From Bacteroidota bacterium (GTDB lineage Bacteria; Bacteroidota; Bacteroidia; Bacteroidales; Porphyromonadaceae): 61,049 nucleotides of DNA. The stretch is from NCBI GenBank assembly GCA_023396255.1, contig JAEWWU010000012.1, positions 1 through 61,049 on the forward strand, read 5' to 3'. This document shows, piece after piece, positions 42,232-51,298 of this stretch. A program made the translations under genes and the position numbers. The notes below the pieces were generated by a model that searched no databases, had not been told where the DNA came from, and saw only the letters and a list, made by a program, of their open reading frames with translations. Within the stretch, counting starts at the first letter, position 1. Each line of letters begins with the position of its first letter.

Positions 42232-42822
42232 TTAGAAAAGGATCAGTCCAGTAATTCCGGCAATTACAATCAGTAGAATAGGATGTAACCACTTTTTTAA
42301 GGAACAGATAAAAACAAGGCCGAAGATAATCAAGCTACGCCAATTGATGAAGTTTTCGGATACAAAGATTTGATCGGCCTGGGAAGGAATGGTTCCGTGT
42401 ATCAATAGAGTGATAAAGGATGAGTGGAACATAAGTAGCAAAGCTGCGGAAGCAATCAAACCTACAGATGCCGGTCTTATACCAGTAAAAGCAGCATCGA
42501 TGTGTTTGTTTCTTCTGAATTTTTTGAAAGATACCGAAATAACAAGCACCAATAAAAAAGAAGGCAGAACGACAGCTAAAGTTGCCAATATGGCTCCCCA
42601 TATATTTCCGGTAATGCTATAACCTACGTAAGTGGCACTATTGATTCCTATGGGACCGGGTGTTACTTGGCTTATGGCTACTATGTCGGTAAATTCTTGC
42701 GCCGTAACCCATTGGTGTTTATTGACAACCTCGTCTTGTATTAAGGAAAGCATAGCATATCCGCCTCCGAATCCAAAGATTCCTATTTTGATATACACCC
42801 AGAAAAGTTGTAGGTATAGCAT
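42232..42822 (-). CDS. Chromate transporter family protein, half size (C-terminal partner)
   Basis: The protein has 196 residues with about six membrane segments and the CHR motifs FGFGGGYAMLSLIQ near the start and AISQVTPGPIGINSATYVGY. Half-size CHR proteins work in pairs; the other half is encoded 11 bases upstream. Chromate efflux is the named activity of the family, but many pairs in non-exposed bacteria have unknown substrates. Confidence 0.88.
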   Translation of the reverse strand: MLYLQLFWVYIKIGIFGFGGGYAMLSLIQDEVVNKHQWVTAQEFTDIVAISQVTPGPIGINSATYVGYSITGNIWGAILATLAVVLPSFLLVLVISVSFKKFRRNKHIDAAFTGIRPASVGLIASAALLLMFHSSFITLLIHGTIPSQADQIFVSENFINWRSLIIFGLVFICSLKKWLHPILLIVIAGITGLILF

Positions 42823-42833
42823 ACTATGCTTTT

Positions 42834-43502
42834 TTATTTGTTTTTGTTGAGGTCCGATTTCTTGCTTTGTGTCCTATTGTCAATGAGCTTTTTTGCGAAG
42901 AAGGTATATATAATCCCTCCTATCCCAGCAAAAAGAATAATCCAGATAGGAGATACATTGATATACCAAACCAAAAAAACAACAACAGAGGGTATCCACA
43001 AAAGACGCAAAGGGGCTTTCATTGCTTTCCAAGTGGAGACTACTGGAGAGGCAATAAGTGCAACCACAGCAGGGCGTATGCCACACATAATGCGTACGAT
43101 CCAAGGGTTTTCTTGAACTTGCCTAAAGAAAAAGGCTAAAAGAAGTATGGTTATAAATGAGGGTAAAATAGTTCCCAATGCTGCCACAATACTACCTTGG
43201 AGCTTATTTAGCTTGTAGCCGATAAAAATGGACATATTAACAGCAAACACCCCAGGGAGAGATTGAGCTACGGCGAAAAGGTCTATAAATTCATCTTGCG
43301 ATAGCCAACTTTTTCGTGCAACAATATCCCTCTCTATGAGGGGAAGCATAGCATATCCTCCGCCGAAGGTGAAAGCACCGATACGAACAAACGTTGCAAA
43401 GAGTTGTAACATCTGCCTTCTTTTATCTTCCTTGGAAGGAACTGTGGGCTGGGAGGAATCAAGCACGGAATATAAAAAAGTTTGCCGACAGATTTCTTTC
43501 AC
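42834..43502 (-). CDS. Chromate transporter family protein, half size (N-terminal partner)
   Basis: The protein has 222 residues. The CHR motif FTFGGGYAMLPLIERDIV and the loop AVAQSLPGVFAVNMSIFIGY mark the family, with about six membrane segments. A cytoplasmic start of some 30 residues precedes the first helix, so an internal Met at MLQLFATF is also a possible start. It begins 37 bases after porN on the same strand with no terminator between them, so it may be read from the T9SS operon. Confidence 0.88.
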   Translation of the reverse strand: MKEICRQTFLYSVLDSSQPTVPSKEDKRRQMLQLFATFVRIGAFTFGGGYAMLPLIERDIVARKSWLSQDEFIDLFAVAQSLPGVFAVNMSIFIGYKLNKLQGSIVAALGTILPSFITILLLAFFFRQVQENPWIVRIMCGIRPAVVALIASPVVSTWKAMKAPLRLLWIPSVVVFLVWYINVSPIWIILFAGIGGIIYTFFAKKLIDNRTQSKKSDLNKNK

Positions 43503-43539
43503 AAGATCTCTGGGTCGACAAACCGCAAAATGGAGTTAA

Positions 43540-44703
43540 TTAAAAACGATTACGCACCGAACGTTTGGCTGTAGAAGTCTTAACTTTAGAGGGGTGAGAG
43601 TTATTCGTAGTTGACTTTTTTTCGGAGGATGGACTTTCCAGATTGGTAGCCCTCCTGGCTCGAGCTGTTTTTAGCTCTGTTTCATCTTTTTTTGTTTTTT
43701 CTTCTTCAGACGATATAGATTCTTTTTCTTCTTTCGAACTATTTTCTGTGCCGTATAAGTGTTCCTTGAATTTTTTTAATTGAGATTCAATTCGCTGGCG
43801 TTCAACTTGAATTTCTTCTGGAGTAGTGGCATACTGCTCAACAGATTTGCCAAGCATATTTTGTGTTTTTACTATTTCTCCCTTGTAAAGGTTGAGGCGG
43901 AAAAAGTCGTCCCAAGTGGCTGTAGCAGCATTGTTTAGATCACTAAGCATAACATAGCGTTGAGATAGAAAGGACTTGACATCATTATATTCTACCCAAA
44001 AAAGAGGAATTTTGAGGGTTCCCTCAAGCTCTACATTATCGTGAACCACCGGACAAATTGCCAAAACTATAACATCAATCGTACTCGTTATGGGGTCAAA
44101 GAAATGTTGCTCCTTGATGTAAAAGGACTTCACTGCTTCTGATGGAATATCTGCAGGGAGAACGTTGTACCGCTCATTGGCTGCTCCTTGTTGCACTGTG
44201 TACATAATACCAAAACGATCTAAAAACTCATTGAATTTGAGTTGATGCTCAGAATCAAAGTTTTCGTATCCAAGATCTTCGTATTCGTATCCGACAACTT
44301 GATTTTTATTGAGGAGTTGAAAAAGTGTTGTAAAGAGATTTTGCTCCTTATTGGTGGCTCGAGGAGGATAGTAGAGAGGAGCATTGGACAATGAATCCAA
44401 AGACAGCTCTCTGTAGATGATTCTCTTCCACGGAGTTTGAGCCGTCTTGGGTTGTAGCAGCCGAGCATTATTCTTGGCCCGTACTGTTATTCCCCTATCG
44501 TTGCTGTTGTTCTCTTGTTGTTTTCGAGTTCGAGCAGTGGAAATACGTACTGGTTGCGCCTCATTGAGGGTTGAGGTAGAGTCTTGCTGAGCTGTTTGCA
44601 AGGGATCAAAGTTCTGGGCTTCAAGCTTCTGTATACTCAAGAGAGAAAGGAGAGCCACACAACCCACAAGAGTTTTAAGATGGCAAAAAATGCACTTATT
44701 CAT
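43540..44703 (-). CDS. porN: Type IX secretion protein PorN (GldN)
   Basis: PorN forms the periplasmic ring with PorK under the outer membrane. The protein has 387 residues with a signal peptide (LVGCVALLSLLSIQKLEAQN). The GldN domain fills about 90-290: IIYRELSLDSLSNAPLYYPP, VGYEYEDLGYENFDSEH, PLFWVEYNDVKSFLSQ and ATWDDFFRLNLYKGEIVK. The last 90 residues are a Ser/Lys/Glu/Thr-rich tail that looks disordered and ends in a basic cluster. It is the last por gene, 23 bases after porM. Confidence 0.93.
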   Translation of the reverse strand: MNKCIFCHLKTLVGCVALLSLLSIQKLEAQNFDPLQTAQQDSTSTLNEAQPVRISTARTRKQQENNSNDRGITVRAKNNARLLQPKTAQTPWKRIIYRELSLDSLSNAPLYYPPRATNKEQNLFTTLFQLLNKNQVVGYEYEDLGYENFDSEHQLKFNEFLDRFGIMYTVQQGAANERYNVLPADIPSEAVKSFYIKEQHFFDPITSTIDVIVLAICPVVHDNVELEGTLKIPLFWVEYNDVKSFLSQRYVMLSDLNNAATATWDDFFRLNLYKGEIVKTQNMLGKSVEQYATTPEEIQVERQRIESQLKKFKEHLYGTENSSKEEKESISSEEEKTKKDETELKTARARRATNLESPSSEKKSTTNNSHPSKVKTSTAKRSVRNRF

Positions 44704-44726
44704 ATCTGAGAAAAAGAGATTTGGTT

Positions 44727-46271
44727 CTAATTGATAATTACTTCTATGGCAGGAATCTTACGTTCTATTCCATCGGGTCCCTTGGCCACTACTTCTGTTA
44801 CGAAGAAGCGTTTTCCTTTGCCCAAATTTCGGATTTTAGCTAACTGTCGTTCAGAGAAAGAGGCTCCGGAAGAGTTTTCCGGAATGGCTCCTCCGACCGA
44901 GTCAAAAAAGAGCAGCTGAAATTTAATAACGGAGTAAGTAACGTCTAATATATCGTCGTCTATTGCTGCTTTAATTCCATTAGCAGAGAGCAAGTCTCTT
45001 TTATTTATTTTCCCGCCTTTGAATCGGGAAACATTACCCTTGCTGTCTTTATATTCTATATAAGGCAATGGATTAGGAAGAGCTCTAACTCGCAGAGAGG
45101 TTTCTCCCATTTTGACCATTTTCCCATCGGCTTGTTTAGCCATAACAGTTATGATGGCGTTGCTGCCAACTTTGGATGGATGAGCCACCCACGAATTTCC
45201 ATTGCGAGAGAGTGTACCATTGGTCATAGTTGCTGTAACGTTTTGGGCTGGAATTCCGGGAACTGCTATGCTGATGGGATTGTTGATCCCTGCATATAGA
45301 ACATTCATCATCGTGGGAGCAACAGTAGCCATAGGTTCGGTTACTATATATTCTGTTTTGAAATCTCGACGAATGAGAGATCCATCGGCTCGAGTCGTTT
45401 CTATAAAACCTTGTATGGGAAAAGTTCCTGCTTTTGATGTTCGAACAGTGTACGTATTTCCTGGAGTATTCAGATCCGCTCCATTCACCACAATGCGAGG
45501 AGCTTGTGTGGAGTCTATGCTGGAGAGTACTATGTTGGCTTTGTAGGAATCTCCCAACATAACGATTCGGCTTTCCGGAATAACTTGAGCTTCTATTTTA
45601 TTAACCCTTAAGTCTCCCAGATCAATGCTGTTTACCAACTCACTCAAAACCTCTCCTTGTACATAGCGTACATCACTTTGCAGCTTGGTAAGTAGAGTGA
45701 CAGCTGCAATTGTGGGCATATTCTCGAAGAGACCATTTTCCCAAGGTGTGGTTCCTCTGTTTTGGGTTTGCAAAGCATTGCTTATAAGATTTTTTTTGTC
45801 CGGATTGTTTACTATAGATTGTGCATAATGTTTGAAAGACTCTACCTTGGCTCTAAGATCTTTACCTCTGTGGGTTATAGGATTGAGCATAACTGTTGTA
45901 GCAGCATTCAGATCGTCTTTCTGTTTTATGTTGCGCGGATCTGCGTGTTTACCATCAGATTCGCAAATAATCCGAAGCTTGAGATCTTCTATATGTTGAA
46001 ATAAGGAGTCCGCACGCAGGGATAAACTGTTACCTAACTGATGCCACTTTTGAGCCTTGGCCGGATTTTTCCCATAGGCTTGTGTCAGAGATGCAGTTAT
46101 TTGTTGATTTCTCAGCTCCGATCCTCCGATCGTTGTTTCCAAACTTCTACTAACTTTTTCAAAGCCATCAACAACTTCTGAAGATACATTCAAAGCCACC
46201 ATTGAGATAAACACCAAATACATTAGGTTTATCATTTGTTGGCGATTTTTGTTCCCTTTTCCTCCAGCCAT
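44727..46271 (-). CDS. porM: Type IX secretion motor protein PorM (GldM)
   Basis: PorM, with PorL, forms the proton-driven motor in the inner membrane and reaches across the periplasm to the PorK/PorN ring. The protein has 514 residues. A single membrane segment near 14-30 (MINLMYLVFISMVALNVSS) carries a conserved Glu (EVVDGFEKV) just after it. The helical D1 domain runs to about 215, then three beta domains follow to the C-terminus (IPAIEVIIN). It begins 4 bases after porL. Confidence 0.96.
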   Translation of the reverse strand: MAGGKGNKNRQQMINLMYLVFISMVALNVSSEVVDGFEKVSRSLETTIGGSELRNQQITASLTQAYGKNPAKAQKWHQLGNSLSLRADSLFQHIEDLKLRIICESDGKHADPRNIKQKDDLNAATTVMLNPITHRGKDLRAKVESFKHYAQSIVNNPDKKNLISNALQTQNRGTTPWENGLFENMPTIAAVTLLTKLQSDVRYVQGEVLSELVNSIDLGDLRVNKIEAQVIPESRIVMLGDSYKANIVLSSIDSTQAPRIVVNGADLNTPGNTYTVRTSKAGTFPIQGFIETTRADGSLIRRDFKTEYIVTEPMATVAPTMMNVLYAGINNPISIAVPGIPAQNVTATMTNGTLSRNGNSWVAHPSKVGSNAIITVMAKQADGKMVKMGETSLRVRALPNPLPYIEYKDSKGNVSRFKGGKINKRDLLSANGIKAAIDDDILDVTYSVIKFQLLFFDSVGGAIPENSSGASFSERQLAKIRNLGKGKRFFVTEVVAKGPDGIERKIPAIEVIIN

Positions 46272-46275
46272 ATTC

Positions 46276-47274
46276 TTATGCTTTGATGTTGTCGGATTTA
46301 GTGGTGGAGGTCTCTGTATACGAAGAAGATGTATTTGTGTAAGTTGCCGCCGAGTGGAATGGTTGCCCTGCTATTCCATTAGCACCCATATTCATATTGG
46401 TTGTAAGGGCCTCCAATATGCGGGCATATACACGATTCAGTTCGGACAACTGGATGGCTAAACGCTCATTTTCTTTTTGGAATGTAGAGCTATCCACCAC
46501 GGTGCTATCGTACATATTGCGTATTCTATTGAGCCCGCTATTGATATGATCTATGGTATCTATTTGCCCACTTACACTTTTGAGTTGTATTTCGTAGATG
46601 GTGTTTAACCCGGAAATATTTCGTTGTAGGTTTTCCATTTGCTCCCTATACGATTGGGTTTGTTGGTTGATAGACGACGAATCTTGTGCCATATCCTCCC
46701 ACTGTTGAGTCATAAGGGTAGATAGCTGCCCCAAACGACTTAGTTGTGTTGCAGCTTCGCTCAGTTGGTCTATCGCGAGAGAAAGGCGTTCCACTTGATC
46801 TTTTGGGAGCGAGCTGTCGTTGGTGTTTTGCGAAAAAGAGCTTTCAGGTTGTGAAATAGGAGAATGTCCGTGGGTTCCATTGTTATTAAGAGAAGAAGCT
46901 AAAACAGTCTCGGTTGCATAGTGGGAGTATTGAGCTTTAGCTTGTTGGGCTTTTTCCAATAGGTATTTTCGACGAGCTTCCATTTCTTCTCGATCCATTG
47001 GGTTTCGAGAATCTAACTCCGGAAAAACTTGTTCCCAGTGGTACTGATCTTCGGGCTGCTCGAACCCAGAGACAAAAAACACCAAAAATTCGGTGATCAT
47101 TCCCACAAAGAGCATTTCGTTGCCAAAAGGAAGGTGAAGCAATTTGAATAGCGCTCCTAATATAACTACCGAAGCTCCCCAACTGTAGAGGAAATTGAGA
47201 ACTCTACGCCCTTTCTTACTTGAGATCCACATCTCAAGCGAATTTTTATAGCTTCTATATTTTTTCTTGTTCAT
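46276..47274 (-). CDS. porL: Type IX secretion motor protein PorL (GldL)
   Basis: PorL is the cytoplasmic-membrane stator of the T9SS motor. The protein has 332 residues. Two membrane helices lie at about 25-75 (LYSWGASVVILGALFKLLHLP and MLFVGMITEFLVFFVSGFE), the second carrying the conserved Glu. A long cytoplasmic helical domain follows, with a Gln/Ser-rich coiled-coil stretch at about 165-280 and a Thr/Ser-rich end. Order porK-porL-porM matches P. gingivalis. Confidence 0.96.
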   Translation of the reverse strand: MNKKKYRSYKNSLEMWISSKKGRRVLNFLYSWGASVVILGALFKLLHLPFGNEMLFVGMITEFLVFFVSGFEQPEDQYHWEQVFPELDSRNPMDREEMEARRKYLLEKAQQAKAQYSHYATETVLASSLNNNGTHGHSPISQPESSFSQNTNDSSLPKDQVERLSLAIDQLSEAATQLSRLGQLSTLMTQQWEDMAQDSSSINQQTQSYREQMENLQRNISGLNTIYEIQLKSVSGQIDTIDHINSGLNRIRNMYDSTVVDSSTFQKENERLAIQLSELNRVYARILEALTTNMNMGANGIAGQPFHSAATYTNTSSSYTETSTTKSDNIKA

Positions 47275-47338
47275 TGTTCTATCGAGATTGGATATTATGA
47301 CGATTTGTTGCGATTACATTGAATTTTAGATTTAGAGC

Positions 47339-48829
47339 CTACTTTTTTGCTTTTTTCTTTTTGGAAGCAGTCTGTTTTACTCCTTTATTATTTACGATGC
47401 TTCTGACGCACCTAAACCCAATATACGATCGACCCGTATTTTGAGATTCAACGCTGCGTGTGGTACTTCTAATGAAATGCAGTACATCTTTCCAAGATCC
47501 TCCGCGAACCACCTTTCTTTTCATAATTTCAGGGTCTTCTAAAGCAGCCGGGTAAGAACGTTCCGAGTTGATATCATCAATTTCTTTGTAGGCCGATGCC
47601 GAGAAAGAACTGCTCGTCCACTCTGCTACGTTTCCGGCCATATCGTATAGTCCGAAATCGTTGGGAGAGAAAGTAGCCACTTCAGAAGATATGGCAAATC
47701 CATCAGCTGTGTAATCCCCCTCAAAAGGCTTGAAATTGGCCAAGAAGCAAGCACTATTGTTGTCACTTAGGTCGTCTGTATTCCACGGATATTTTCTATT
47801 GGTTTGACCCGAACGAGCTGCATATTCCCATTCCATCTCTGTTGGAAGTCTGAAACTTTCTGCATACATAGCACTTGTGGGATCTAACCCTTTCTTAAAG
47901 GCTTGTGTACGCCAAGCGCAAAAGGCTTGAGCTTGTTCCCAAGACACTCCTACTACCGGGTGGTTATCATATCCCGGATGATTGAAATACAACCGCACGT
48001 AGCGTTCGTTGATGGAGTTGGGGAAGTCTTTTATCCAACAACTCTCATCTGGATATATGGGAACTATATAAGTGTTGAGAAAATCGTATTCTCCCGATAG
48101 GGGGCGTGTTATGGTTTGGCGCATTATTTCCCCATTATCCGTAATGTAGGCAGTATCCTTAGAGATGGTTACAGGGGGCTCTTGTTCTGCTCTTATCTGT
48201 TTTTCTATTTCAGAGGCTATGGGAGTAGCCCTACGGTTGATGAGGTAATTTCGGTACAAAGCAGCGGAATGATAATCGTAGTATTCATACTTGTAGAGCA
48301 TTTGCGCCGGATCCAATTGTTTTTCGCCGGTTACCGGATTGGTATAGTAAACGCTATTCATTGCCGCCAACTCCTCTTCCAAAGCCTTCTTGGGATTAGG
48401 TAACGGTTTGCTCCAGTCCAAATGGGGGGCAACAGGATCCCCGTATTTGTCTTCTGTTATCTTATAGTCCGGATTTCCACCCAAGGCAGGATCAGCAAGA
48501 CGTTCTCTGATAATAGAATCTCGAACATAATATACAAACTGTCTGTACTGAGCATTAGTCACCTCCGTGCGATCCATCCAAAAAGCATCAATGGATATGG
48601 CTCGATATTCGGGAGGAGTTCCCCAAATAGAATCTGATTCTTTGTTTCCCACAACAATATGCCCTTGTGGTACTTGTATCATTCCGAAAGGGGTCGGTTC
48701 ACTCCACGCCGTAAGGGGTGCGCCTACCAACTCTCCATAAGAGGCTCTGCTTTTGCTGGTGCCACAAGATACGGATGCCAATACCCCAACACCCAATGCG
48801 CTTATCGCCAGTACTTTACTTACATTCAT
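47339..48829 (-). CDS. porK: Type IX secretion lipoprotein PorK (GldK)
   Basis: PorK is the outer-membrane lipoprotein of the PorK/PorN ring. The protein has 496 residues, with lipobox ASVSCGTSK placing the lipidated Cys at residue 22. The body is a formylglycine-generating-enzyme (sulfatase-modifying) fold without known catalysis: IQVPQGHIVVGN, WMDRTEVTNAQYRQFV, HPVVGVSWEQAQAFCAWR, FRLPTEMEWEYAARSG, FGLYDMAGNVAEWTSSSF and RGGSWKD. The end is a Lys-rich tail. As a triacylated lipoprotein it is a likely client of the Lnb enzyme at 12-13.6 kb. Confidence 0.96.
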   Translation of the reverse strand: MNVSKVLAISALGVGVLASVSCGTSKSRASYGELVGAPLTAWSEPTPFGMIQVPQGHIVVGNKESDSIWGTPPEYRAISIDAFWMDRTEVTNAQYRQFVYYVRDSIIRERLADPALGGNPDYKITEDKYGDPVAPHLDWSKPLPNPKKALEEELAAMNSVYYTNPVTGEKQLDPAQMLYKYEYYDYHSAALYRNYLINRRATPIASEIEKQIRAEQEPPVTISKDTAYITDNGEIMRQTITRPLSGEYDFLNTYIVPIYPDESCWIKDFPNSINERYVRLYFNHPGYDNHPVVGVSWEQAQAFCAWRTQAFKKGLDPTSAMYAESFRLPTEMEWEYAARSGQTNRKYPWNTDDLSDNNSACFLANFKPFEGDYTADGFAISSEVATFSPNDFGLYDMAGNVAEWTSSSFSASAYKEIDDINSERSYPAALEDPEIMKRKVVRGGSWKDVLHFIRSTTRSVESQNTGRSYIGFRCVRSIVNNKGVKQTASKKKKAKK

Positions 48830-48849
48830 CTTATTATGCTTATGTCTGT

Positions 48850-49812
48850 CTATAGTAGTCTGATACTTTTATAACTCGCTTCTCTTTTTTTCTGTTTAGG
48901 CATAGGTAGAGCATAGCTAACCACTAACTCGTGACTACCCCAGTTGCCTCTTTGTAGTTGGTTGATAGGCATCTCAAAAGAATATCCAAGGTGTGTTTTT
49001 CCCAAATTGAGCCCCAACCTAAATCCAGCGGCCGAGATGGGTCTAAACATAAGTCCGGCTTCAAATTTGGAAGCATAAACAGCATCTATGTTCATATCTA
49101 TTCTGTGCGAACGAAAATCGGTTACGGCAAATATGGAAGGTCGCCATACTAATAACGAAGATGTTGACATTATATTGTACCCGGAAACAAAGTTAATAGT
49201 AAATGGCAAAGTAAGGTGGTAACGCTGCTCTAACAAAATAGTTGGATGAGTAAGATGCTTGGCTCCAATACCGATAAAACCCTTGGGGTGTTTCCAATAA
49301 ACTCCGGTAGAGAGATCAAATGTTTTGCCAGTTAAGCGAGTTAGTGGTATCGCCGGGTCATTGGGCGAAGATCCTTCCCCATCAGGTATTTCTACTTTTG
49401 TCCCATCGAAAATAGAATTGTAGAGCCCTGCTTGTATCCCTATATGGAGTGTTCCCTTAAATAATTTGACACCAAAGGAGACTTGTCCTTGCGCTTCTGT
49501 GTTGGTATATAGCCCCTTCTTTTGGGAGAGAACAGATACTCCTACACCAAAATTTTTCCCAAATGCCGTAACGGGAGCATCACCCAAAATAGCAATGTTG
49601 ATGGGAGCACCTTTTATGCCAATCCATTGCCGATGGTACATAGCTGTGAGGACTATTTCTTCTCTTGTACCCACCATTGCGGGATTGTAGTAGGAAAGTG
49701 CGGATTTGTATTGACTGAGCAGCGCATCGTATTGAGCCAAACCCTGAGAGAAATGGCATATAAACAGGAGCATCAATAATAAGGGAGCAAATCTTTTTTT
49801 CTTCATCCTCAT
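48850..49812 (-). CDS. porP: Type IX secretion outer-membrane protein PorP
   Basis: PorP/SprF-family proteins are outer-membrane beta barrels. The protein has 320 residues with a signal peptide (LLLMLLFICHFSQGLAQ) and the family opening YDALLSQYKSALSYYNPAMVG followed by RQWIGIKGAPINI. The rest alternates as beta strands, with a C-terminal GSHELVVSYALPM. It is the first gene of the operon, 20 bases before porK. Start Met 1 or Met 3 cannot be separated. Confidence 0.94.
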   Translation of the reverse strand: MRMKKKRFAPLLLMLLFICHFSQGLAQYDALLSQYKSALSYYNPAMVGTREEIVLTAMYHRQWIGIKGAPINIAILGDAPVTAFGKNFGVGVSVLSQKKGLYTNTEAQGQVSFGVKLFKGTLHIGIQAGLYNSIFDGTKVEIPDGEGSSPNDPAIPLTRLTGKTFDLSTGVYWKHPKGFIGIGAKHLTHPTILLEQRYHLTLPFTINFVSGYNIMSTSSLLVWRPSIFAVTDFRSHRIDMNIDAVYASKFEAGLMFRPISAAGFRLGLNLGKTHLGYSFEMPINQLQRGNWGSHELVVSYALPMPKQKKREASYKSIRLL

Positions 49813-49895
49813 CTTTCCTCTTTAGGAGCTGTTATACAGCGAACGGATTTGTATGTGTTTTATTGTGCAGTATGTGTTCTTATTCGTAAAACAAG

Positions 49896-49933
49896 AGGCT
49901 GCTTACAAAAGATTTTTCTAATGTAAACAGCCT
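49896..49933 (-). terminator. Possible terminator downstream of the DUF2795 gene
   Basis: AGGCTGCTTAC (49896-49906) pairs with GTAAACAGCCT (49923-49933), with one mismatch. The T-tract on the minus strand is weak. The 49813-50050 gap holds nothing else I can name. Confidence 0.45.
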
Positions 49934-50050
49934 TATAAAATCAAATACATCTTTTGTTACGTATTGCCACAACAGCTCAAAGAAGGAAAAACACCTTCAA
50001 TGAGAAATCAAACTGCAGTGTTAAGTGGATTTCGTGGAAGAAATACCAAC

Positions 50051-50272
50051 TTAGTACTCTTCCTCGTTAAAGAAGAAATCCTCCTTGCTCGGATAGTCGG
50101 GCCAAATGTCTTCGATAGATTCGTATAATTCCTCCTCTTCTTCCATTTCCTGCAGATTTTCAATCACTTCGAGGGGAGCTCCAGAGCGTTGGGCATAGTC
50201 TATCAATTCATCCTTGGTTGCAGGCCACGGAGCATCTTCGAGTTTTGATGCTAATTCTAATGTCCAGTACAT
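50051..50272 (-). CDS. DUF2795 protein, small acidic
   Basis: The protein has 73 residues. The DUF2795 helical fold shows as ALEDAPWPATKDELIDYA-like sequence (residues 8-27) and GAPLEVIENLQEM. The second half is strongly acidic (Glu/Asp with Tyr and Phe). The family is widespread and uncharacterised. It stands alone, with no clear partner gene. Confidence 0.8.
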   Translation of the reverse strand: MYWTLELASKLEDAPWPATKDELIDYAQRSGAPLEVIENLQEMEEEEELYESIEDIWPDYPSKEDFFFNEEEY

Positions 50273-50495
50273 ATTTATATTATCATTATATAGTCAATCT
50301 CTTAGGTGAGATTTATGTAAAACCATATCACACAAAACTGTTTTTTAATTGGTCAAGGGGAGTAACTTCACAACAAGTCCCTCAACAGCGTGCAAAAATA
50401 AACAAAACAATCAAGTTGTAGCCTTTTTTACTCAAAAAGAACTTCTCGAAAGGGAATATTTCTTTGTGGAGGCGTGATAAGTTGTTCGATAAAGC

Positions 50496-51068
50496 TTATT
50501 TCATTGCATCGATTTCTTTGTCCCAACATATTTCTTCTTTACCAACTCTGAATGTTTCAACCCGAGAAAGAATAAAGAAGAAGTCGCTCAACCGGTTAAT
50601 GAATACGAGAACTGTAGAATCAACTTCAGCGGTTTTTCTCAAGATGTACAGCTTTCTTTCGACTCTACGACAGATAGTTCGACAAACGTGAGCCAATGAG
50701 GCAGATCTTCCCCCTCCGGGAAGAATAAAACTTTTAAGGCGGGGTAGGGTATTGTCTAAAACATCTATTTTGTGCTCTATCTTTTCTATACTTTCGGGTG
50801 ATAATTGGCTGTACTGAAGAAATTCCTTATTAGTAGGATCGGTAGCCAAATAAGAACCTATGGTAAATAGTTTGTGTTGTACCCAAAGCAGGAAAGTATT
50901 GGTTGTCTCGGGTAGAGATTCCGCCATAAGTAAACCAATAAAAGAGTTCAGTTCGTCTACTGTTCCGTAGCAGTCGATTCTAATATTGCTTTTTTCTATT
51001 CTTTGTCCTCCTACTAAACCAGTTGTTCCGGAGTCCCCTGTTTTCGTGTATACTGCGCTTTTTTTCAT
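50496..51068 (-). CDS. Cob(I)alamin adenosyltransferase, PduO type
   Basis: The enzyme transfers adenosyl from ATP to cobalamin. The protein has 190 residues, a five-helix bundle, with the ATP-binding start VYTKTGDSGTTGLVGGQRI, the CYGTVDELNSFIGL segment, ILPGGGRSASLAHVCRTICRRVER and VFINRLSDFFFILSR. I start at 51068 (MKKSAVYTKTGD); the longer frame runs back into the R3 repeat. Bacteroidales often take up corrinoids for enzymes such as methylmalonyl-CoA mutase; none of these is in the window. Confidence 0.92.
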   Translation of the reverse strand: MKKSAVYTKTGDSGTTGLVGGQRIEKSNIRIDCYGTVDELNSFIGLLMAESLPETTNTFLLWVQHKLFTIGSYLATDPTNKEFLQYSQLSPESIEKIEHKIDVLDNTLPRLKSFILPGGGRSASLAHVCRTICRRVERKLYILRKTAEVDSTVLVFINRLSDFFFILSRVETFRVGKEEICWDKEIDAMK

Positions 51069-51088
51069 TTTTCTTCCTCTTTTTTGTC

Positions 51089-51275
51089 GTTGATTTATTC
51101 CCTCAAATACGGCAATTAGTTCCCTAGTTTTTGGCAATTTTCAGGGAACTAATTTTGGATAATTCCCTACTAATTTTTGCTCTGTCCAAGAAAAAATATT
51201 TTTTGTCCAACGGATTCTATTAACCTCATTCTATGGAGGGATAAACATTGGGCCAATCCGCTTACCTATCCAAAG
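51089..51275 (-). repeat. Dispersed intergenic repeat, copy R3 (near full length)
   Basis: This is the near-identical inverse of R2 over about 187 bases. AATTAGTTCCCT and AGGGAACTAATT again form a perfect 12-bp stem, with GGATAATTCCCTA as the third module and the CCAAGAAAAAATATTTTTTG box. It lies between the methyltransferase-like gene and the adenosyltransferase gene, ending close to the start of the latter. Confidence 0.8.
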
Positions 51276-51298
51276 AAAGGTGCCCTATTCCGCATTTA

